Below are positions 26,464-35,092 of a stretch of 64,000 nucleotides of DNA, piece after piece; the stretch's first letter is position 1, and each line of letters begins with the position of its first letter. Both the position numbers and the translations under genes were made by a program. The DNA comes from Yoonia sp035117555. Its GTDB lineage: Bacteria; Pseudomonadota; Alphaproteobacteria; Rhodobacterales; Rhodobacteraceae. The notes under the pieces were generated by a model, which saw only the letters and a list, made by a program, of their open reading frames with translations, was not told the origin of the DNA and made no database searches. Location of the stretch: positions 186,001 to 250,000 of the forward strand of contig NZ_JAYKPK010000003.1 in assembly GCF_035117555.1 (NCBI RefSeq), written 5' to 3'.

Positions 26464-27858
26464 ATGGCTGCGAAGAATTTTGATCTGATCGTGATCGGGG
26501 CGGGCCCCGGCGGCTATGTCGCGGCGATCCGTGCGGCGCAACTGGGCAAGAATGTCGCGATTGTTGAGCGTGAAAATCTGGGCGGCATCTGCCTGAACTG
26601 GGGCTGTATCCCGACCAAAGCGATGCTGCGATCCTCTGAAGTGTTCCACCTGATGCACCGCGCAAAGGAATTCGGGCTGAGCGTCGACAAGGTCACCTAT
26701 GATCTGGACGCTGTCGTCAAACGCTCTCGCGGCGTGGCCAAGCAGATGGAAGGCGGGGTCAAGCATCTGCTGAAAAAGAACAAGGTCACCGTCTTCATGG
26801 GCGATGCGACGATCCCCGCCAAAGGCAAGGTCGCCGTCAAGACCGAGGCAGCCACCGAAGAATTGACCGCCAAGAACATCGTGCTGGCCACTGGTGCCCG
26901 CGCGCGCAACCTGCCGGGGCTTGAGGCGGATGGCGACCGTGTCTGGTCTTACCGCCATGCTCTGGTGCCGCCACATATGCCCAAAAAGCTGCTGGTGATC
27001 GGATCGGGTGCGATCGGGATCGAATTCGCCAGCTTCTATAACACCCTTGGCGCGGATACGACCGTGGTCGAAGTGCTGGACCGCGTGCTGCCGGTCGAAG
27101 ATGCCGAAATCTCTGCCTTTGCGAAAAAGCAATTCGTCAAACAGGGCATGAAGATCATGGAAAAATCCGTGGTCAAACAGCTTGACCGCGGTAAGGACAA
27201 GGTCACCGCCCATATCGAAAGCGGTGGCAAGATTGAAAAGATCGACTTTGACACCGTGATCAGCGCCGTCGGCATCGTCGGCAATACCGAAGGGCTGGGG
27301 CTGGAAGAACTAGGCGTCAAGATCGACCGCACCCATGTGGTGACGGACGAATATTGCCGCACTGGTGTGGATGGCCTCTATGCCATCGGCGATATCGCCG
27401 GTGCGCCGTGGCTCGCGCATAAAGCCAGCCATGAAGGCGTGATGGTCGCCGATCTGATCGCAGGAAAACATGCGCATCCGGTGAAACCCGAAAGCATCGC
27501 AGGCTGCACCTATTGCCATCCGCAGGTCGCGTCCGTGGGCTATACCGAGGCGAAGGCGAAAGAGCTGGGCTATGACATCAAGGTCGGCCGCTTCCCCTTC
27601 ATCGGCAATGGCAAGGCAGTGGCTTTGGGCGAACCCGAAGGCATGGTCAAAACCATCTTTGACGCGAAAACCGGCGAACTCCTCGGCGCGCATATGGTCG
27701 GCGCGGAAGTCACCGAACTGATCCAGGGCTATGTGATCGGACGTCAGTTGGAGACAACGGAAGAAGATTTGATGAACACTGTCTTCCCGCATCCGACCCT
27801 GTCGGAAATGATGCATGAAAGCGTGCTCGACGCTTATGACCGCGTCATTCATATGTAA
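26464..27858 (+). CDS. lpdA: Dihydrolipoyl dehydrogenase
   Basis: The E3 component that re-oxidises dihydrolipoamide in 2-oxoacid dehydrogenase and glycine-cleavage complexes, passing electrons to NAD. FAD-binding GAGPGGYVAAI (12-22), redox disulfide Cys43/Cys48 in GGICLNWGCIPTK, NAD-binding GSGAIGIEFASFY and the C-terminal catalytic HPTLSEMMHE are all present. Length 464 residues. ATG 26464 has GGGAGG upstream. No E1 or E2 gene lies next to it in the window, so this is a free-standing lpd that may serve several complexes. A strong hairpin follows. Confidence 0.96.
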   Translation: MAAKNFDLIVIGAGPGGYVAAIRAAQLGKNVAIVERENLGGICLNWGCIPTKAMLRSSEVFHLMHRAKEFGLSVDKVTYDLDAVVKRSRGVAKQMEGGVKHLLKKNKVTVFMGDATIPAKGKVAVKTEAATEELTAKNIVLATGARARNLPGLEADGDRVWSYRHALVPPHMPKKLLVIGSGAIGIEFASFYNTLGADTTVVEVLDRVLPVEDAEISAFAKKQFVKQGMKIMEKSVVKQLDRGKDKVTAHIESGGKIEKIDFDTVISAVGIVGNTEGLGLEELGVKIDRTHVVTDEYCRTGVDGLYAIGDIAGAPWLAHKASHEGVMVADLIAGKHAHPVKPESIAGCTYCHPQVASVGYTEAKAKELGYDIKVGRFPFIGNGKAVALGEPEGMVKTIFDAKTGELLGAHMVGAEVTELIQGYVIGRQLETTEEDLMNTVFPHPTLSEMMHESVLDAYDRVIHM

Positions 27859-27862
27859 AAGA

Positions 27863-27890
27863 AATGGCCGCGCTGATGCGCGGCCATTCT
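27863..27890. terminator. Hairpin between convergent lpdA and DUF4394 gene
   Basis: AATGGCCGCGC (27863-27873) pairs perfectly with GCGCGGCCATT (27878-27888) over a 4-base loop TGAT. The tail CTCTG is not T-rich on the plus strand; on the minus strand the stem is followed by TCTTTT, so both directions may be served. Confidence 0.6.
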
Positions 27891-27930
27891 CTGCCCGGCC
27901 CCAAGGGGACGGAAAGCCGGGCGGGGGGAC

Positions 27931-28782
27931 TTAGTCAGCCAGCATCGCGGCAAAGCCGTTATAGCCCATCGCGCCCAGATCGGCCTGCATGGTCAGCGCG
28001 CCGGTTTCCAGATCAACGGCGTAGATGCCCGAAGTCTCAGCACCTTCCATCATCAACACGGCATAGGCCATGTTTTCGCCTTCCGCAGGCGAGATGATTT
28101 CCAGATCGCCCATCGCGCTGATATCGACCGCTTCACCATCAAGGGTCAGCGCGGCCACTGTCGTCAGCGTGCCTTCGTTATTAGCCAGGTTGGCCAGCGC
28201 ATTGGTTTCGGCATCCAGCACATATTGCAGCGTTTCAGAGGCTGTCTCGCCTTCAATCGCATTGGTATAGGCGCTGGCGAAAACCGCAGGCGTCATCCCG
28301 GCATTGTCGTCACCTTCGGCATAGAACATGTCGGTGAAACGCAGGACGGAATTGGCGCGCTCATCATTGTCGCCGAAACCCTCGGGGAAATAGACATGGT
28401 TCGACCCGTCTGTCGCCACAATCCGCACCGCATCGATGTTGTTGTTGAAATCAAACCCGACCATGGCACCTTCGGTGATACCGACATTTTCGCCGATCAG
28501 GTTTTCGGTCGCTGTCAGTTCCCCGGATGCCGTGTCGATCGTGTAAACTGCACCATTTGGCGCAATCCCGATCAGATCGCCGGTCACCGGGCGATAGGCA
28601 ATCGCGCCAAGAATACCGGAAAGCGTGACCGTCTCGCCGGTTTCCATCAGGCCGGGCAGGGTGACAAGGCTGGTGCCGTCAGCGCCAAGTGCGTAGCCAG
28701 TGACGGCAGGGCTATGGTTGTCGGCAAAAACGGGCGCGCCAAGCAGGGCAAGCGTGGTGGCGGAAATCAATGTCTTTTTCAT
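27931..28782 (-). CDS. Secreted DUF4394 domain protein
   Basis: A 283-residue exported protein with a signal peptide (about 1-20, TLALLGAPVFA). The rest is a DUF4394-type beta-propeller-like domain with repeated strands: GILGAIAYRPVTGDLIGIAPNG, YTIDTASGELT, VGFDFNNNIDAVRIVATDG and a final GIYAVDLETGALT. It is rich in Asp and Glu with few basic residues, typical of periplasmic or extracellular proteins of marine bacteria. The function of the family is unknown. The 280-base intergenic space upstream is shared with the divergent uvrA. AAAGGA precedes the ATG. Confidence 0.85.
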   Translation of the reverse strand: MKKTLISATTLALLGAPVFADNHSPAVTGYALGADGTSLVTLPGLMETGETVTLSGILGAIAYRPVTGDLIGIAPNGAVYTIDTASGELTATENLIGENVGITEGAMVGFDFNNNIDAVRIVATDGSNHVYFPEGFGDNDERANSVLRFTDMFYAEGDDNAGMTPAVFASAYTNAIEGETASETLQYVLDAETNALANLANNEGTLTTVAALTLDGEAVDISAMGDLEIISPAEGENMAYAVLMMEGAETSGIYAVDLETGALTMQADLGAMGYNGFAAMLAD

Positions 28783-28977
28783 CGCATGATCCTTTTCAAT
28801 TGGGTTGGCAAAATGCCTTGGATAAGCTAACAGATGGAGTCTAAGTCATTGTTTGTAAACGCATTAAAACTTAATGTGATAGCGAAACTATCGTGCGTCG
28901 CGTCTCGTGTATGCAAACTTGCGCCCTGATCCGACTGCTCGAATTTCGGGCGACAGTGCTGCGCCCCCGGAATAATT

Positions 28978-29006
28978 TTGCAAATGTTCCGTTAATGTTC
29001 TAGATC
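28978..29006 (+). promoter_or_regulatory. uvrA promoter
   Basis: TTGCAA (28978-28983), a 17-base spacer and TAGATC (29001-29006) form a plausible sigma-70 promoter. The LexA box occupies the spacer. Bases 28783-28977 upstream are AT-richer than average but I see no further defined element there. Confidence 0.45.
28986..29000 (+). promoter_or_regulatory. LexA (SOS) box of uvrA
   Basis: GTTC-CGTTAAT-GTTC is an exact match to the alphaproteobacterial LexA operator GTTC-N7-GTTC (established knowledge). It sits between the -35 and -10 elements and 63 bases before the uvrA start, the expected repressor position. Confidence 0.88.
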
Positions 29007-29062
29007 GGCACTGGTAGTGGCGGCAGCCACGACTATGTCATGCATGTTGCCTGGGGGTCAGA

Positions 29063-31927
29063 ATGGCTGAGCTGAAACATATCGAAGTGCGCGGCGCGCG
29101 TGAACATAACCTCAAGAACATCGACGTGGACATTCCGCGCGATCAGCTTGTGGTGATCACCGGCCTGTCGGGGTCGGGCAAATCCTCGCTCGCTTTTGAT
29201 ACGATCTATGCCGAAGGGCAGCGGCGCTATGTCGAATCCCTGTCCGCCTATGCGCGGCAATTCCTTGATATGATGGAAAAGCCTGACGTCGATCACATCA
29301 GCGGCCTGTCCCCTGCCATTTCCATCGAACAGAAGACCACCAGCAAGAACCCCCGGTCCACTGTCGGCACGATCACCGAAATCTATGATTACCTGCGCCT
29401 TTTGTTCGCCCGCGCTGGCACGCCCTATTCCCCCGCCACGGGCCTGCCGATTGAAGCGCAGCAGGTGCAGGATATGGTCGACCGCGTCATGACCCTGCCC
29501 GAAGGCACGCGCGGCTATCTGCTCGCCCCGATCATCCGCGACCGCAAAGGCGAATACCGCAAGGAATTCCTCGATCTGCGCAAACAAGGGTTTCAGCGGG
29601 TCAAGGTGGATGGGCAATTCTATGAATTGGACGAACCGCCGACATTGGACAAAAAATTTCGCCACGATATCGACGTGGTCGTGGACCGGATCGTCGTGCG
29701 CGAAGGTCTGGAAACCCGGCTGGCCGATTCCTTCCGCACCGCCCTTGATCTGGCCGATGGCATCACCGTGCTGGAAACCGCACCGGGCGAGGGTGAAGGT
29801 GAACCCGAACGCATCACTTTTTCCGAAAAATTCGCCTGTCCGGTGTCGGGCTTCACCATCCCCGAAATCGAACCGCGCCTGTTTTCCTTCAACGCGCCTT
29901 TCGGCGCATGCCCGGATTGCGACGGGCTGGGGGTGGAATTGTTCTTTGACGAACAGCTTGTCGTCCCCGATGTGACACTGAAGATCGCCGATGGTGCGCT
30001 GGCCCCATGGCGCAAAGGCAAATCGCCCTATTTCCTGCAAACTATCGAAGCCATTGCGAAACATTACGGTTTCAACAAAAACGCCCGTTGGAAAGACCTT
30101 GACCCCAAAGTGCAGGAGGTGTTCCTGCGCGGCTCCGGCAAGGAAGAAATCAAATTCCGCTATGACGAAGGCGGCCGCGTCTATCAGGTTGAACGCCCTT
30201 TCGAAGGCGTGATCCCGAATATGGAACGCCGCTATCGCGAGACTGACAGTAACTGGATTCGCGAAGAATTCGAAGCCTATCAGAACAACCGCCCCTGCGG
30301 CACCTGCGGCGGCTACCGCCTGCGGGCCGAGGCGCTGGCGGTCAAGATCGGTGGCAAGCATGCCGGGCAGGTTGTGCAGCTGTCGATCAAGGAAGCCTAT
30401 GATTGGTGCCTGACAGTGCCGGATAATCTGAGCAAACAGAAAAACGAAATCGCTGTCGCGATCCTCAAGGAAATCCGCGAACGGCTAGGGTTTTTGAACA
30501 ATGTGGGCCTCGAATATCTGACACTGGCGCGCAATTCCGGCACTTTGTCGGGGGGTGAAAGCCAGCGGATCAGGCTCGCCAGCCAGATCGGGTCGGGCCT
30601 GCAAGGCGTGCTTTACGTGCTGGACGAACCCAGCATCGGCCTGCACCAGCGCGACAATGACCGGCTGCTGACGACGCTGAAAAACCTGCGCGATCAGGGC
30701 AATACCGTGATCGTCGTCGAACATGACGAAGAGGCGATCCGCGAGGCTGATTATGTCTTCGACATCGGCCCGGGGGCAGGTGTGCATGGCGGGCGCGTGG
30801 TGGCCAAAGGCACACCAGCCGAGATTATGGCGGATGAAAACTCCATCACCGGCCAATATCTGACCGGCAAACGCGAAATCGCCGTGCCGAAAACCCGCCG
30901 CAAAGGCAAAGGTAAGAAACTGACCGTGGTCAAGGCGACGGGCAATAACCTGCAAAACGTGACAGCGGATTTCCCGCTGGGCATGTTCGTCTGTGTGACC
31001 GGCGTATCGGGCGGCGGCAAATCCACGCTGACGATCGAAACCTTGTTCAAAAACGCCTCGCAGAAACTTAACGGCGCGCGGCAGGCCCCGGCGCCCTGCG
31101 AGACGATCAAGGGGTTCGAACATCTCGACAAGGTCATCGACATCGACCAGCGCCCGATTGGCCGCACCCCGCGATCCAACCCCGCGACCTATACCGGCGC
31201 CTTCACCCCGATCCGCGACTGGTTTGCAGGCCTGCCAGAGGCCAAGGCGCGCGGCTATAAACCGGGGCGGTTCAGCTTCAACGTCAAAGGCGGACGCTGC
31301 GAGGCCTGTCAGGGCGACGGCGTGCTGAAGATCGAGATGAACTTTCTGCCCGATGTCTATGTCACCTGCGAAACCTGCAAGGGCGCGCGTTATAACCGCG
31401 AAACCTTGGAGGTGAAATTCAAAGGCAAAAGCATCGCCGATGTGCTGGATATGAACGTGGAAGAGGCGCAGGAATTCTTCACTGCCGTGCCGTCGATCCG
31501 TGAAAAGATGGATGCGCTGATGCGCGTCGGTCTGGGCTATATCAAGGTCGGCCAACAGGCGACGACCCTCTCAGGCGGCGAGGCGCAGCGCGTGAAACTG
31601 TCTAAGGAACTGGCGAAACGCTCCACCGGCCGCACGCTTTATATTCTGGATGAACCGACAACCGGCCTGCATTTCGAAGATGTGCGCAAGCTGTTGGAAG
31701 TGCTGCATGAATTGGTCGATCAGGGCAATTCGGTGATCGTGATCGAACATAACCTCGACGTAGTGAAAACTGCCGATCATATCATCGATATTGGCCCCGA
31801 AGGCGGCGATGGCGGCGGACGGATCGTCGCCGTCGGCACACCGGAACAGGTGGCCGAAGTCGCGGAAAGCCATACCGGGCGCTACCTCAAACCCATGCTG
31901 GTGCCGCGCAAAGTGGCGGCGGAATGA
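29063..31927 (+). CDS. uvrA: UvrABC excinuclease subunit A
   Basis: DNA-damage recognition ATPase of nucleotide excision repair; the UvrA dimer loads UvrB at lesions. Two ABC modules are visible: Walker A GLSGSGKSSLAFDT near residue 33, then a signature LSGGESQRIRLASQIG with LYVLDEPSIGLHQRD; the second module has GVSGGGKSTLTIET, TLSGGEAQRVKLSKEL and LYILDEPTTGLHFED. The second zinc finger CEACQGDG...CETCKGARY is intact. The first is reduced (CPVSG instead of CxxC, then CPDCDG), as is usual in Alphaproteobacteria. 954 residues. It is preceded by an SOS box. Confidence 0.98.
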   Translation: MAELKHIEVRGAREHNLKNIDVDIPRDQLVVITGLSGSGKSSLAFDTIYAEGQRRYVESLSAYARQFLDMMEKPDVDHISGLSPAISIEQKTTSKNPRSTVGTITEIYDYLRLLFARAGTPYSPATGLPIEAQQVQDMVDRVMTLPEGTRGYLLAPIIRDRKGEYRKEFLDLRKQGFQRVKVDGQFYELDEPPTLDKKFRHDIDVVVDRIVVREGLETRLADSFRTALDLADGITVLETAPGEGEGEPERITFSEKFACPVSGFTIPEIEPRLFSFNAPFGACPDCDGLGVELFFDEQLVVPDVTLKIADGALAPWRKGKSPYFLQTIEAIAKHYGFNKNARWKDLDPKVQEVFLRGSGKEEIKFRYDEGGRVYQVERPFEGVIPNMERRYRETDSNWIREEFEAYQNNRPCGTCGGYRLRAEALAVKIGGKHAGQVVQLSIKEAYDWCLTVPDNLSKQKNEIAVAILKEIRERLGFLNNVGLEYLTLARNSGTLSGGESQRIRLASQIGSGLQGVLYVLDEPSIGLHQRDNDRLLTTLKNLRDQGNTVIVVEHDEEAIREADYVFDIGPGAGVHGGRVVAKGTPAEIMADENSITGQYLTGKREIAVPKTRRKGKGKKLTVVKATGNNLQNVTADFPLGMFVCVTGVSGGGKSTLTIETLFKNASQKLNGARQAPAPCETIKGFEHLDKVIDIDQRPIGRTPRSNPATYTGAFTPIRDWFAGLPEAKARGYKPGRFSFNVKGGRCEACQGDGVLKIEMNFLPDVYVTCETCKGARYNRETLEVKFKGKSIADVLDMNVEEAQEFFTAVPSIREKMDALMRVGLGYIKVGQQATTLSGGEAQRVKLSKELAKRSTGRTLYILDEPTTGLHFEDVRKLLEVLHELVDQGNSVIVIEHNLDVVKTADHIIDIGPEGGDGGGRIVAVGTPEQVAEVAESHTGRYLKPMLVPRKVAAE

Positions 31928-31952
31928 CCGCCCCATCCTTTGGATGGGACGG

Positions 31953-31986
31953 GCCGCCGGCGGGAGTATTTGCCGGAAATAAGAAA
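31953..31986 (+). repeat. Dispersed intergenic repeat, copy A
   Basis: GCCGCCGGCGGGAGTATTTG followed by CCGGAAATAAGAA. It shares the core CCGGCGGGAGTATTT and the tail GAAATAAGAA with copies at 40031-40064 (reverse) and 46591-46623. It fills the gap between the convergent uvrA and mmsB stop codons. Confidence 0.75.
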
Positions 31987-32853
31987 TTACGGGCGCTGCC
32001 GCGCTGTGAACCGTGGCAGCATGGCAGAGAAATCGCGGCCACGTCCGTCTTCGGTTTCGACGAAAGCGGTGTAAAGCGCCGTTGCCGCTTGTCCCATCGG
32101 CGTATCCGCATCGACGGCGGCAGCCGCTGTCTGGCTGAGCCGCAGGTCTTTCAGCATCAGTTCGGCGGCAAAACCGGGTTTGTAGTCATTATCCGCCGGG
32201 CTTTGCGGCCCGATCCCCGGCGCCGGGCAATAGCTGTTCATCGACCATGACGCGCCGGATGATGTGCTGACGACGTCAAACATTGCCTGCCGTTCCAGCC
32301 CCAGTTTATCGGCCAGGGCAAACGCCTCGCAGGTCGCGATCATCGTGACGCCGAGGATCATGTTGTTGCAGATTTTCGCCGCCTGCCCATTGCCCGCGGC
32401 CCCACAATGCACCGCCTTTTGCCCCATGATCTCGAACAGGGGTTTGACCTGATCGAAACCCGCCAGTGGCCCACCCGCCATGAAGGTCAGCGTGCCATTG
32501 GTTGCCCCGACAGTCCCACCAGAGACCGGCGCATCCACTGCCAGCAGCCCATGTGCCTCTGCCTTTGCTGCGACCGCGCGGGCGCTGTCGACATCGACGG
32601 TCGAGCAATCAAGATGCACCGCGCCTTGTTTCATCGCCGGATGAATTTGCGCCGCCACCGCGCGCAGGATTTTGCCATCCGGCAACATGGTGATCACCAC
32701 ATCGGCGTCCCGCGCGGCATCTTCGGCACTGTCCACCAGTGTCAGCCCGGCAGGCCTTGCCACCGGGTCAAACGCCACGACATCATGCTGCCCTGTCAGA
32801 TTGGCCGCCATCGGTGCGCCCATATTGCCCAGCCCGATAAAGCCGATTTTCAT
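31987..32853 (-). CDS. mmsB: 3-hydroxyisobutyrate dehydrogenase
   Basis: Oxidises 3-hydroxyisobutyrate to methylmalonate semialdehyde with NAD in valine catabolism. The N-terminal Rossmann motif is FIGLGNMGAPMAANL; the substrate site is VDAPVSGGTVGATNGTL, and the catalytic lysine lies in GNGQAAKICNNMILG. A C-terminal all-helical domain contains LMLKDLRLS. At 288 residues it has the usual length. ATG 32853 is preceded by GGGAGGA; an upstream frame extension to 32934 is an artefact inside the neighbouring gene. It is the last gene of the valine operon, two bases after the hydrolase stop codon. Confidence 0.94.
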   Translation of the reverse strand: MKIGFIGLGNMGAPMAANLTGQHDVVAFDPVARPAGLTLVDSAEDAARDADVVITMLPDGKILRAVAAQIHPAMKQGAVHLDCSTVDVDSARAVAAKAEAHGLLAVDAPVSGGTVGATNGTLTFMAGGPLAGFDQVKPLFEIMGQKAVHCGAAGNGQAAKICNNMILGVTMIATCEAFALADKLGLERQAMFDVVSTSSGASWSMNSYCPAPGIGPQSPADNDYKPGFAAELMLKDLRLSQTAAAAVDADTPMGQAATALYTAFVETEDGRGRDFSAMLPRFTARQRP

Positions 32854-32855
32854 AT

Positions 32856-33869
32856 TCAATCCTCCCAGATCAATGCATCTGTGCCCAAGGGGGCGGTCAT
32901 TCTGGCGACATCCTCTGACCCGTAATCCTGCCATTTCGGCGCACGGTCCTTGTCGATGATCGCGGCGCGGATGCCTTCGATGAAATCGCCCTGTGCTGCG
33001 GCGCGGAAGGTGTAGCGGTATTCATGGTCGAGCGCGGTTTCGATCTGCGGGTCTGCCCTGACCGTTGCGATGATCTGCACGGCCACCGCCATCGCCAGCG
33101 GGGCATTCGCACCGATCAATTTGCGCGCCTTTTCAGCGGCAGCGTTTGGCGCAGCAGTCAAGGTGCGGTGAATGTCATCAATCGTCGCACCGTTGAAGAT
33201 GGTATCAATCGCGTCCTGCCATGCAGCAAGATCGCTTGGTGGGGCAGGGGGCGCCTTGATCGCATCCAGATCACCCGCCATCAATCCGCCCTTCACCGCA
33301 TCCCACTCCTGCGCCGGAATGAAATGATCCGCGAACCCCGCGAATATCGCATCGCCCGCATCCATCCGATCCCCGGTCAGCCCCAGATAGGTCCCGACAT
33401 AGCCCGGCGCGCGGGCGAGGAGCAGCGAGCCGCCGACATCCGGCACCAGCCCGATGCTGCATTCGGGCATCGCGATCTGGCTGTCTTCGCACACGATCCG
33501 GTGGCTGGCGTGGCAGCCGATGCCGACACCGCCGCCCATGGTGAAACCGTGCAGGAAAGTTACAACGGGTTTGGGGTAATGATGCAGCTTCCTGTTCAGC
33601 CGGTATTCATCGCGCCAGAAGTGCTGGCCATAGGCGTAATCACCGCGTTTCGCCGTCGCATACATCTCGGCGATATCGCCACCGGCGCAAAAGGCGCGGT
33701 CACCGGCACCGTCGATCAACACCGATGCCACATCGGGGTCATCGCGCCACCGGTCCAGCGCGGTCTCAATCGCCAGACACATTTCCCAGGTCAGCGCGTT
33801 CAGCGCCTGTGGCCGGTTCAGCGTCATCCGCCCGGCGCGCCCTTCGGTACGGATCAGCACATCATTCAT
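32856..33869 (-). CDS. 3-hydroxyisobutyryl-CoA hydrolase (enoyl-CoA hydratase/isomerase fold)
   Basis: A crotonase-fold enzyme releasing free 3-hydroxyisobutyrate from its CoA ester, the step before MmsB. Signature strings are RAFCAGGDIAEMY (oxyanion hole), FLHGFTMGGGVGIGCHASHRI and the PECSIGLVPDVGGS motif with the catalytic Glu/Asp expected for HIBYL-CoA hydrolases. The 337 residues exceed ordinary enoyl-CoA hydratases (about 260) and suit HIBCH. It overlaps the acyl-CoA dehydrogenase by 4 bp and is followed by mmsB, confirming the pathway assignment. Confidence 0.9.
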   Translation of the reverse strand: MNDVLIRTEGRAGRMTLNRPQALNALTWEMCLAIETALDRWRDDPDVASVLIDGAGDRAFCAGGDIAEMYATAKRGDYAYGQHFWRDEYRLNRKLHHYPKPVVTFLHGFTMGGGVGIGCHASHRIVCEDSQIAMPECSIGLVPDVGGSLLLARAPGYVGTYLGLTGDRMDAGDAIFAGFADHFIPAQEWDAVKGGLMAGDLDAIKAPPAPPSDLAAWQDAIDTIFNGATIDDIHRTLTAAPNAAAEKARKLIGANAPLAMAVAVQIIATVRADPQIETALDHEYRYTFRAAAQGDFIEGIRAAIIDKDRAPKWQDYGSEDVARMTAPLGTDALIWED

Positions 33870-35005
33870 CGGATCAGCGCGCGGGCGGTGATCAGGCGCA
33901 TGATCTCATTGGTGCCTTCCAAAATCTGATGCACCCGCAGATCGCGGACGATTTTCTCGATCCCGTAATCCGCCAGATAGCCATAGCCGCCGTGCAATTG
34001 CAGGCATTGATCGGCGACCATACTGCCGGTTTCGGTGCAAAGTTTCTTCGCCATGGCGCAGAATTTCGTTGCATCCGGGGCACCCGTGTCCAGCTTCCAC
34101 GCTGCCTGCCGCAGGAATGTCCGCGCCGCTTGCAAGGCAATCTCGGCATCCGCCAGCCGGAACTGCAGCCCCTGAAACTGGTCTATCGACTGCCCGAATG
34201 CCTTGCGGCCTTTCATATAGGCCAGCGTCTGATCCAGCGCGCATTGGGCCGCACCTATCGAACAGGCCGCGATATTCAACCGCCCGCCGTCCAGCCCAGC
34301 CATGGCATAGGTGAACCCGCGGCCTTCTTCGCCCAGCAGATTGCCCAAAGGCACAGCGCAATCATCCAGTTGCACCTGCCTTGTGGGTTGCGACCGCCAG
34401 CCCATCTTGTTCTCCAACCCGCCAAAGGACAGGCCGGGGGCGTCGCCTTCGACAATAATCGCGCTGATGCCCTTTGGGCCGGCGTCACCGGTGCGGGCCA
34501 TGATGATATAGGCATCGGAATAACCTGCGCCGGAAATGAACGCTTTCGTTCCGTTCAGCAGATAGTTTTCATTGCTGCGGCTGGCACGGGTTTTCAGCGC
34601 CGCCGCGTCAGAGCCCGACCCCGGTTCGGTCAGGCAATAGGACAGGATCAGGTCCATCGACAAGGCCGGCGGCAACAGACGGGCGCGCAGATCGTCGGAG
34701 CCATAGCTGTCGATCATCTTCGCGCACATGTTGTGGATTGATAAAAACGCCGCAACGGAGGCGCAGGAGTATGACAAAGCTTCAAACACCAGCGTCGCAT
34801 CCAGCCGTGACAGACCGGCACCGCCATTCTCGTCCGACACGTAAAGCCCGCCGAAACCCAGCGCGGCCAGTTTTGGCCACAGCTCTTTCGGGATCGTGCC
34901 CTGGCCCTCCCATTCGCGCGCGAAAGGCGCGATATGCTCTTGTCCGAAGGCAAGCGCCATATCGAAAATCGCGGATTGCTCCTCGCTCAACGCAAAATCC
35001 ATCAT
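33866..35005 (-). CDS. Acyl-CoA dehydrogenase, probably isobutyryl-CoA specific
   Basis: An FAD enzyme oxidising isobutyryl-CoA to methacrylyl-CoA and passing electrons to ETF. The family signatures are CLTEPGSGSDAAAL, FISGAGYSDAYIIMAR, the GLDGGRLNIAACSIGAAQ region, QLHGGYGYLADY and the catalytic Glu in LEGTNEIMRLI. 379 residues. The context (HIBCH, mmsB, mmsA) points to valine degradation. The enoyl-CoA hydratase step is not encoded in this cluster. Two consecutive ATGs stand at the start; GGGAGGGG spacing slightly favours the second (35002). Confidence 0.9.
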   Translation of the reverse strand: MMDFALSEEQSAIFDMALAFGQEHIAPFAREWEGQGTIPKELWPKLAALGFGGLYVSDENGGAGLSRLDATLVFEALSYSCASVAAFLSIHNMCAKMIDSYGSDDLRARLLPPALSMDLILSYCLTEPGSGSDAAALKTRASRSNENYLLNGTKAFISGAGYSDAYIIMARTGDAGPKGISAIIVEGDAPGLSFGGLENKMGWRSQPTRQVQLDDCAVPLGNLLGEEGRGFTYAMAGLDGGRLNIAACSIGAAQCALDQTLAYMKGRKAFGQSIDQFQGLQFRLADAEIALQAARTFLRQAAWKLDTGAPDATKFCAMAKKLCTETGSMVADQCLQLHGGYGYLADYGIEKIVRDLRVHQILEGTNEIMRLITARALIR

Positions 35006-35092
35006 GCCCCTCCCGGAAATGAACGAATGTTAAATTATGGCGCGCGGCGGATCGGTTTGGCAAGGCCGCTGATACGGCCTTGCCCTGCGTCA

